A DNA stretch of 64,000 nucleotides from Gammaproteobacteria bacterium (lineage in GTDB: Bacteria > Pseudomonadota > Gammaproteobacteria > Burkholderiales > Nitrosomonadaceae): contig JAUIIB010000005.1 in the NCBI GenBank assembly GCA_030431985.1, positions 41,375-105,374 of the forward strand, written 5' to 3'. The notes below the pieces were generated by a model. It was not told the origin of the DNA and searched no databases. It saw only the letters and a list, made by a program, of their open reading frames with translations. Position 1 is the first letter of the stretch. Every line of letters begins with the position of its first letter. A program made the position numbers and the translations under genes. This document shows, in pieces, positions 58,278 to 64,000 of the stretch.

Positions 58278-61200
58278 TTACACAGCAGAATCCTTGTTTA
58301 GAGTTTTAATAAAATTGGGGGAGTCCTGGAATAATAATGGTAATAAAGAGCCAAGGATTGGCAGCATGGCACGAAACCCATCTTGCGTTATCGTCAAATA
58401 TAAAAACAAACCGATGCTGCCGGTAAGCAGCACATATTTCATCAGAACCCACTCATGTCCCTGCCGTGCTTGCTCCCGATCTTCCAGCTGGCTGCGCGAA
58501 GCTGAATACTCAACAAATGATCTGAAATGTTCGTCATAAACACGTAATTGCAGTTTAAACTCAATCAAACCTTTGCCCAACAGCGAATAAACACCGGGGT
58601 GTTCGTGGTGTATAAACTGATCGCACGCCACATGAAACAATGCCAATTGCTCGTCTATCGTCAGAGATTGCCAGATAGCACGATATTGCGGTTGGTAGAA
58701 ATGATCATCTATCTTATTTTCTATTTTGTCTCCTGAATCAGATTGAGATAAGTTTTTTTCCCGCGAGCTAGGAGAATTTTTTACAGAAGACTGTTTAAAC
58801 GGATAATATAATCGATTAAATTTCGCACAAAGATAATGCCACCGTGCACGATAGGCACATTCGTTCGTATCCTTCAAATTCAGTGGAAAAACCTCCGGCG
58901 CGATATTTGTAACAATATGAACACGTAGAGTTTGATTATCATTTTCCGATTGCATACGATTTTCATGACACCACGCCTGCTTAAACAACCACTCCAGCAA
59001 ATCGAGCTTCTGCCTGTTGATCTTGGGCTCATTGCTGCGGAAATCAAACTGATCAATAATTATTGTCACTTCCTTTCGATCTTCATCCTTTATTTCGTTT
59101 AACTGCGCTTTGATACCGTCCTTCCATACTGTGCTGTTGTCCTGTTTCAGATTTAAATAAATGCACCGTGTCGAATCCGGTGCGCTTCTTGTCAAAGCAT
59201 TAATATTTTGTGTTTTATCTTGTCCCGGATGGCCAATAATCATTAAATTCGGAGTATTAGCTTGAAAGAGATATTGTTCATCTTTTTTAAGCACATCAAA
59301 ATTGTTAAAGGGGGGTAACGTTATCAGAAAGGCCTTTTCCAGAATAAAGCGTGGCAGTTGAATCAGCGCGACAAAAAACGCGAGCAGCATGATTATATAC
59401 GCCACTACCTCCATGCGCAGCATTTTAACTTTTTCCCATTTTTTCCAGTACAAAAAATTCATATGATCATGCACATCGGAAGACACCTTAAAATCAACAG
59501 ATTTAAACTCTTCATCTTGCGGATCAAAGGGATATTTAATGTCATTTACGCCAATCTCTCTCAGGGTTACATTATGCTTGTACATTTCTATCCGTTGACC
59601 CGTGTTGATCCATGACAAATTATCCAATGAGGTATCCTTAATAAGCCCCCAATTGCCCAACGCTTCCTTAATCGGTACAAATGGCATGCTGATACGTTGA
59701 TAAAGATTATCAAATCCGGATGGATCATCAGAACGATTACTTTTTTTTCCAGATCCATTTTCTTCAAAATGCCAGCGGGTCGTTATAAATAAATCAGGAT
59801 AAAATCCCATAAGTCCGTGTGTTGTCTGATCACAGCCCGCGGCCTTACTCTTATCTACACCGGAAAAGCCTTTGACCACACATTTATGTCCCTCGGGCAA
59901 TTCGGGCAATGGACCGGAAGCGCCTTTTAACAACGGTTTGTTCACGGCTTCAAACGACTGTTGCAACTTCAGCATCTCGTACTGAATCATAGTCACCATT
60001 TCTTTTTCATAAACGACATTCAGCAATCCGTACGCGGGCAATACTGAAAATACCAATAAAGAAGTACTGATTACCCATTTATAAACATGTGGAAAAGTTA
60101 AGCATCGGGATGAAAAATTGATACTGAACTTCATTATCTCCAAATCGTCGAAAAATGCCTTGCGGCCATATCGCAATGCACCAAAACTCGCGACCGGAAG
60201 AAACACTAATGAAAAGGCAAGCAACCATCCCGGTGAAATACGCTCATCCCAAAAATCAAGCCGATATATAAGCAATCCAAAAATAAAGAAAAGTATATTT
60301 AAAATACAGTATTCACGATAAAGTGATTGACGATTACGGTCCGGCCATAGCGGTATACCCAGGTGAAAGATCCATTGCATTACCAGAAACAACAAGAATA
60401 CAAGCGCAGTCCAGGATAGAAAAAGCACGCTTGTAAAAACAGCTGTAAATAAAACCAGCGAATCAAGCATGGCTTTATCCCGATAAATCACCAGCGACCA
60501 GGGCACATCTTCAAAGCCGATAACGTAAAAAAAACGATCATCACCCCAGTAGCTGCCTTCCACAAACCCTTCCTGGTTTGCGGCAATTAAATCCCGGATC
60601 AATACATTGTCATCTGTTTCGATGAAAAAATTTTCGCGCAGATTACGCCTTTTGTCTGAATGAATCATCACCTGCAAGTTCTGATTGTCTACAACAGCAA
60701 AGCCTGAACCAGGCGGCATCACGACATCCTTCATCAACGACTGAAGTTCGAATGCGATTGCAACCACCCAGGTCTCTGAGCACTTATTTTCATTTGTATT
60801 TTTCTCACAATCTTTCTTATTTTTCCTTTTTTGTTTATCGAGATTCCTCTTCAACGGCCATTTTTTACTCTCCATGGAAGCGACAATTTCGCGCTTTCCA
60901 CTTCCCCAGGATATGATGGGTTCGAGAAAAAATCGAACCGATGCAAATTTAAATTCAGATTGAGATCGAGGTTTAGATTTGGGTTTGGGTTTGGGTATAG
61001 GTTTAGGTAGTTGAATCTTTGTATGCCAGAGACCACTGGGCTGTTCCAGCACTTTGGATACATATTCCCTACCCATCAACGGGACAGCACTCAAATATAT
61101 CGGAAGTCTTTGCGTACCCAGGGCAATACGCATATTGCCTTCTTGCTTGTTCATCCAATAAACCAGCGAATGGTCTGGGAAGACATTGTCCTTTTCATTT

Positions 61201-62738
61201 TCCGGTGGCGATCTATACAACATTTCAAATTTATCCAGCAGCAGACAATCCTTCCTCGACTGCGAACACTTTTTTACTAAAAAATAATTTTTAATCTTTT
61301 CATCTTCAATCATGAGCTTAGTTAATACGCGTTCGATTTCACCGTCTACCTGCTTCTTAATGTCTTGAGCCGAAGACTTCATTTGTTCTTCGATAATGTC
61401 CTTGCGTCCATCCCAGATCACCAGACTCATAAACACAATACATAAAAAACCGACGCTTACAGACATGGAGAAAAACAGTGACAAAACGTGCCACTTTGTT
61501 AATGAATCGGTTGGCCTCATCAATCCCAGGTGAAAAAAAGGCACAGACAGTACCAGACCGGCCAGAATAACTACTAACAATATTAAAACCGGCGTGGAAA
61601 CGGACCAATATTCGGTGCGAAAACGCTTCTCAGCCACAATGCCTACAAGATAAAAATTTTCTTTATCATCAGAAAGCTGAACCGGGTGCTTAAAAATGAC
61701 ACTGGTACCGCCGTCCGGGGCCTGTACATAAAACTTGGTCGCGCCACCGGCCAATGCATTTTTCTTCTTATTGTCAGCCCCCTCAGTATCGAATCTGTCC
61801 ATCCATGTATCATCGACGCGCTCTATAACGTCGCACCAGCCTCCCCAGGAATACGCGTGGTCGTTTCTCTGAAAAATTACTTTATGGTCGACGCATGTTT
61901 TCGATTCTTCAGAATCTGCGGATCCCGGAGGTGTAGATTTCTCCTGAAAAAGGAGCACATCGTCGAATACCCTTGCGCTAAATAATTGATCGATGTACTC
62001 GGTAACATCGAGGTCTGCAGTAAGTTCTCGGGACTTGGCTTGAGCCGATTTTTTGTCTGAAGATTGAACTGGTTCTTGGTCAGCCTGGCCGTCAGCTCCA
62101 CTCTTGAGGTCGAATTTGAAACGTAACAACAGCTTCAACCCATCTTTGTGCCAGGAATATTTAAATGGTTCAGAACCTGAAGACTTCTTTATATCAAAGC
62201 CCTGGAGTTCTGCTGCGCAGAGCCTGCGGAAAAACATTTCTGCAAGCAAACGCCTTTTTTTATCGTCCATCAAGTTTGAGGATGTTATTAATCCTTCTCT
62301 AACATCATCAATCGATGGAAGGTGTTTGCAAATATCACCCTTATCATTGAGATCTGCCAGAGTTTTCTTCAGAAGTTCGACAATGCTGCCACCATACGGC
62401 TTATCTTCTATAGAGAACATCCACTCATCTGGTTTTTTATCCTTCAGGGGATAATAATCAAGACTCAATTCACGTTCCAGATGACGTTTAGAGAGTTCAA
62501 ATATTTTGTTGTAATTCTTGACCTTATTGGTGACTTCCCCGCTCCAGAGATTGAGCAAACGAAAATTTCTTTGAACCAGATACTCTTCCTTATCAGCCGT
62601 TATTTGCCAGAAAATGACACCCAGCAAGAGCAATCCGACCAGCACACCAAGACCGATTTTTTTGGAATAGGTCGGTATATTGGAATCTTTTAGTGCTGCA
62701 GAAAGCAAAAACTGAAAATTCGCTTTTTCTAGTAGCAT
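58278..62738 (-). CDS. Very large multi-pass membrane protein: Cache-like sensor plus degenerate P-loop and winged-helix-like region
   Basis: 1486 residues from ATG 62738, chosen because AAAGGAGG lies eight bases upstream; a start 13 codons earlier is less likely. One helix at about 27-46, a large extracytoplasmic region, helices at about 382-402 and 419-442. A second extracytoplasmic part has a Lys-Pro run at about 580 and a Cache-like end (GSGFAVVDNQN, VMIHSD, WSLVIYRDKA at 677-755). About five more helices follow, two of them around an extracytoplasmic domain (912-1105). Then comes a cytoplasmic part with GHPGQDKT at 1169, a Walker A lacking the Gly before Lys, and Walker B-like IIIDQFD at 1226. 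A winged-helix-like segment (about 1350-1410, SLTIDEQLALFHVAC) and two final helices end it. Looks like a membrane sensor with a STAND-like NTPase; the function is unknown. Confidence 0.7.
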   Translation of the reverse strand: MLLEKANFQFLLSAALKDSNIPTYSKKIGLGVLVGLLLLGVIFWQITADKEEYLVQRNFRLLNLWSGEVTNKVKNYNKIFELSKRHLERELSLDYYPLKDKKPDEWMFSIEDKPYGGSIVELLKKTLADLNDKGDICKHLPSIDDVREGLITSSNLMDDKKRRLLAEMFFRRLCAAELQGFDIKKSSGSEPFKYSWHKDGLKLLLRFKFDLKSGADGQADQEPVQSSDKKSAQAKSRELTADLDVTEYIDQLFSARVFDDVLLFQEKSTPPGSADSEESKTCVDHKVIFQRNDHAYSWGGWCDVIERVDDTWMDRFDTEGADNKKKNALAGGATKFYVQAPDGGTSVIFKHPVQLSDDKENFYLVGIVAEKRFRTEYWSVSTPVLILLVVILAGLVLSVPFFHLGLMRPTDSLTKWHVLSLFFSMSVSVGFLCIVFMSLVIWDGRKDIIEEQMKSSAQDIKKQVDGEIERVLTKLMIEDEKIKNYFLVKKCSQSRKDCLLLDKFEMLYRSPPENEKDNVFPDHSLVYWMNKQEGNMRIALGTQRLPIYLSAVPLMGREYVSKVLEQPSGLWHTKIQLPKPIPKPKPKSKPRSQSEFKFASVRFFLEPIISWGSGKREIVASMESKKWPLKRNLDKQKRKNKKDCEKNTNENKCSETWVVAIAFELQSLMKDVVMPPGSGFAVVDNQNLQVMIHSDKRRNLRENFFIETDDNVLIRDLIAANQEGFVEGSYWGDDRFFYVIGFEDVPWSLVIYRDKAMLDSLVLFTAVFTSVLFLSWTALVFLLFLVMQWIFHLGIPLWPDRNRQSLYREYCILNILFFIFGLLIYRLDFWDERISPGWLLAFSLVFLPVASFGALRYGRKAFFDDLEIMKFSINFSSRCLTFPHVYKWVISTSLLVFSVLPAYGLLNVVYEKEMVTMIQYEMLKLQQSFEAVNKPLLKGASGPLPELPEGHKCVVKGFSGVDKSKAAGCDQTTHGLMGFYPDLFITTRWHFEENGSGKKSNRSDDPSGFDNLYQRISMPFVPIKEALGNWGLIKDTSLDNLSWINTGQRIEMYKHNVTLREIGVNDIKYPFDPQDEEFKSVDFKVSSDVHDHMNFLYWKKWEKVKMLRMEVVAYIIMLLAFFVALIQLPRFILEKAFLITLPPFNNFDVLKKDEQYLFQANTPNLMIIGHPGQDKTQNINALTRSAPDSTRCIYLNLKQDNSTVWKDGIKAQLNEIKDEDRKEVTIIIDQFDFRSNEPKINRQKLDLLEWLFKQAWCHENRMQSENDNQTLRVHIVTNIAPEVFPLNLKDTNECAYRARWHYLCAKFNRLYYPFKQSSVKNSPSSREKNLSQSDSGDKIENKIDDHFYQPQYRAIWQSLTIDEQLALFHVACDQFIHHEHPGVYSLLGKGLIEFKLQLRVYDEHFRSFVEYSASRSQLEDREQARQGHEWVLMKYVLLTGSIGLFLYLTITQDGFRAMLPILGSLLPLLFQDSPNFIKTLNKDSAV
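60969..61010 (-). repeat. Lys-Pro low-complexity repeat inside the giant membrane gene
   Basis: A run of GGTTTG/GGTTTA-type hexamers on the plus strand encodes, on the minus strand, alternating Pro-Lys (PKPIPKPKPKSKP). It probably forms a stiff extracytoplasmic spacer. Such repeats can slip and vary in length between strains. Confidence 0.7.
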
Positions 62739-63186
62739 GCCGCAGCCTCCTTTTGGATACAGGCCACCAATCGACACGGACTATCTTGGCAAGCCATAAT
62801 GGCTGAATTAACTTTTTAGTGTGTCATTTCATGCTGATATAGAAACAAAAATTTGTCTGTGAAAAAAATCACACTATGAAGATATTCTATTGACATAGAC
62901 GCCAGAGTTTGGTTATTCGTATTTCCCAGGTACAACGCCAATGCGACATGTATGCACTCCTGCAAACAAAGAGGTAATGATCGCCGATCACTCCTAACGT
63001 TTGGACGCACACTACAGACGGAGAAACACTCTTTAAATACTACAAACCAGGCTTGAACTAACACATATAACCATTATTATCCCCTGTCTTCACACATTGA
63101 TAGGCATCCCACGTCTGGCACACTGTTAACGCTATTGCCGTTGCATTGCAATCTGATAAATAAATAGCCAATGCAGGAGAAAATTT
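62739..63186. other. Intergenic stretch between divergent giant membrane gene and GRDP-like gene
   Basis: About 450 bp with no convincing gene. An 82-codon minus-strand frame lacks motif and ribosome site. It presumably holds both promoters. Confidence 0.5.
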
Positions 63187-63867
63187 ATGACTGTGACTGT
63201 TGTAGTCGTCATTAGTATTAGTTTGTTATTCGCAGCAATTTTTTTAATTTTTAAAGGAAAGCACTCGAGGCAACTTGCATTCATCGCACACTATGAATTT
63301 CCTTCCAGCCTATCCGGGAAGATTAGCAAACACTATCCACATTTGACGCAGCACGATATTGGCTTGGTTTTTAATGCATTGCGCGACTATTTCCATATAT
63401 GCAACCAGGCAAAAAATAAAATGGTGTCGATGCCTTCCCAGGTTGTCGATGTCGCATGGCACGAATTCATCCTATTTACACGTCACTACCAACATTTCTG
63501 TAATAACGCACTCGGCAGATTTCTGCATCACACACCAACTGAGGCAATGACATCGCCAACACTTGCGCAAAACGGCATTAAATGCGCATGGCGTCTGGCC
63601 TGTGCAAAAGAAAACATTAATCCACAAACGCCTGTACAACTACCATTGCTTTTTGCTATCGATGACCAACTGAATATCAGCGACGGGTTCAAATATTCTC
63701 TGAATTGTCAGGATAAATCCTCACCCAACTTTGGCAGCGATTATTGCGCAAGCCATATCGGTTGCACATCAGACTGTGCTGGGGATTCGGGATCAGCTGC
63801 CGATGGGGGACAATTTGAAGGATCGAGTGATTCCGGCGGATGCAGTGGAGGCTGTGATGGAGATTGA
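63187..63867 (+). CDS. Membrane-anchored GRDP-like protein with Gly/Cys-rich tail
   Basis: 226 residues. An N-terminal transmembrane helix (about 3-24) is followed by a soluble domain with SMPSQVVDVAWHEFILFTRHYQHFCNNALGRFLHH, the pattern of the glycine-rich-domain-containing (GRDP-like) family, where a conserved D-x-x-W-H segment is followed by a Cys. The C-terminal 40 residues are rich in Gly, Ser, Asp and Cys (DCAGDSGSAADGG, GGCSGGCDGD). Such tails occur with TIGR04222-type membrane proteins. AGGAGAAAATTT precedes the ATG. Function unknown. An IS256-type element begins seven bases after its stop. Confidence 0.72.
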   Translation: MTVTVVVVISISLLFAAIFLIFKGKHSRQLAFIAHYEFPSSLSGKISKHYPHLTQHDIGLVFNALRDYFHICNQAKNKMVSMPSQVVDVAWHEFILFTRHYQHFCNNALGRFLHHTPTEAMTSPTLAQNGIKCAWRLACAKENINPQTPVQLPLLFAIDDQLNISDGFKYSLNCQDKSSPNFGSDYCASHIGCTSDCAGDSGSAADGGQFEGSSDSGGCSGGCDGD

Positions 63868-63874
63868 TTTATAA

Positions 63875-64000
63875 GAGAGTGTAAAGTTTTCTGTGTAACT
63901 GTCTGAGTTAAGTGTAGTCCTTCAAACGGTCTTCGAATTCGATTGTAAATCTATTCAGCGCCTGTTTCCAGTTATGGATTGGCATAGTCCATTTTAGTGA
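63875..64000 (-). mobile_element. End of an IS256-family insertion sequence (runs off the window)
   Basis: The terminal inverted repeat reads GAGAGTGTAAAGTTTTCTGT from about 63875, typical of IS256-type element ends. The transposase stop lies at 63908. The rest of the element is right of the window, so its other end and target duplication cannot be seen. Confidence 0.8.
63908..64000 (-). CDS. IS256-family (mutator-type) transposase, C-terminal fragment
   Basis: The last 30 residues of a transposase enter from the right edge and end at the stop at 63908-63910. The end WKQALNRFTIEFEDRL is the conserved C terminus of IS256/mutator transposases. The gene's body is beyond the window, so intactness cannot be judged. 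It points away from the GRDP-like gene's reading direction and lies inside the element bounded at about 63875. Confidence 0.85.
   Translation of the reverse strand, partial: SLKWTMPIHNWKQALNRFTIEFEDRLKDYT

Noticed and set aside
61011..61294. Two overlapping plus-strand frames with several hydrophobic stretches
   Set aside because: They are antisense to the giant membrane gene, whose own frame is unbroken for 1486 codons with a strong ribosome site.

Overview
The window looks like chromosomal DNA of a Gram-negative betaproteobacterium of moderate to low GC. Nitrosomonadaceae (Nitrosomonas-like) is my best guess. This rests on the order hisA-hisF-hisI-hisE-HIT-tatA-tatB-tatC, on lptD-surA-pdxA-rsmA, on pepA-holC-(small conserved gene)-valS, and on general familiarity. 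No ammonia-oxidation gene lies in the window, so the genus is an inference.

Layout. 1-4.5 kb: end of a histidine operon running into HIT and Tat export genes. 4.5-8 kb: a frameshifted glycine-zipper envelope gene, then a copper P-type ATPase with its copper chaperone. 8-11.3 kb: minus-strand orphan TadE pilin-like gene, class II aldolase and short-chain dehydrogenase. 11.4-16.8 kb: promoter, tandem glycine riboswitch and gcvT-gcvH-gcvPA-tpx-gcvPB, with a thiol peroxidase gene set inside the glycine-cleavage operon. 17-21.6 kb: PfkB kinase, endonuclease/phosphatase-fold protein, small secreted acidic protein and an outer-membrane barrel. 22-27.7 kb: a five-gene cluster of two small glycosyltransferases, an ArsM-like methyltransferase, a radical SAM protein and a membrane-VTT/mercuric-reductase-like fusion. 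This resembles arsenosugar-type biosynthesis. 27.7-29.3 kb: MsrB lipoprotein, DUF4202 protein and a decayed DCC-family gene.

29.6-31.6 and 39.1-43.6 kb carry two RTX (calcium-binding repeat) proteins with DUF4214-like tails, without type I secretion genes beside them. Between them lies the conserved lptD-surA-pdxA-rsmA block plus two small conserved genes. 43.7-49 kb is the minus-strand pepA-holC-valS block. 49.6-56.2 kb holds two diguanylate-cyclase proteins (HDOD-GGDEF and sensor-HAMP-GGDEF), serB, malic enzyme and a group III truncated haemoglobin. 56.4-58.2 kb is a translationally coupled GNAT plus PuuE-like allantoinase pair.

58.3-62.7 kb is a single very large minus-strand gene for a multi-pass membrane protein with a Cache-like sensor region and a degenerate P-loop/winged-helix-like cytoplasmic part. 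It is one of the least explained objects here. A GRDP-like Gly/Cys-rich protein and the end of an IS256-family element, inserted seven bases after that gene's stop codon, close the window.

No tRNA, rRNA or CRISPR array was recognised. A diverged repeat of about 180 bp occurs twice in opposite orientation, near 9.3 and 21.7 kb. All domain assignments were made by eye from motifs. None has been checked by database search.
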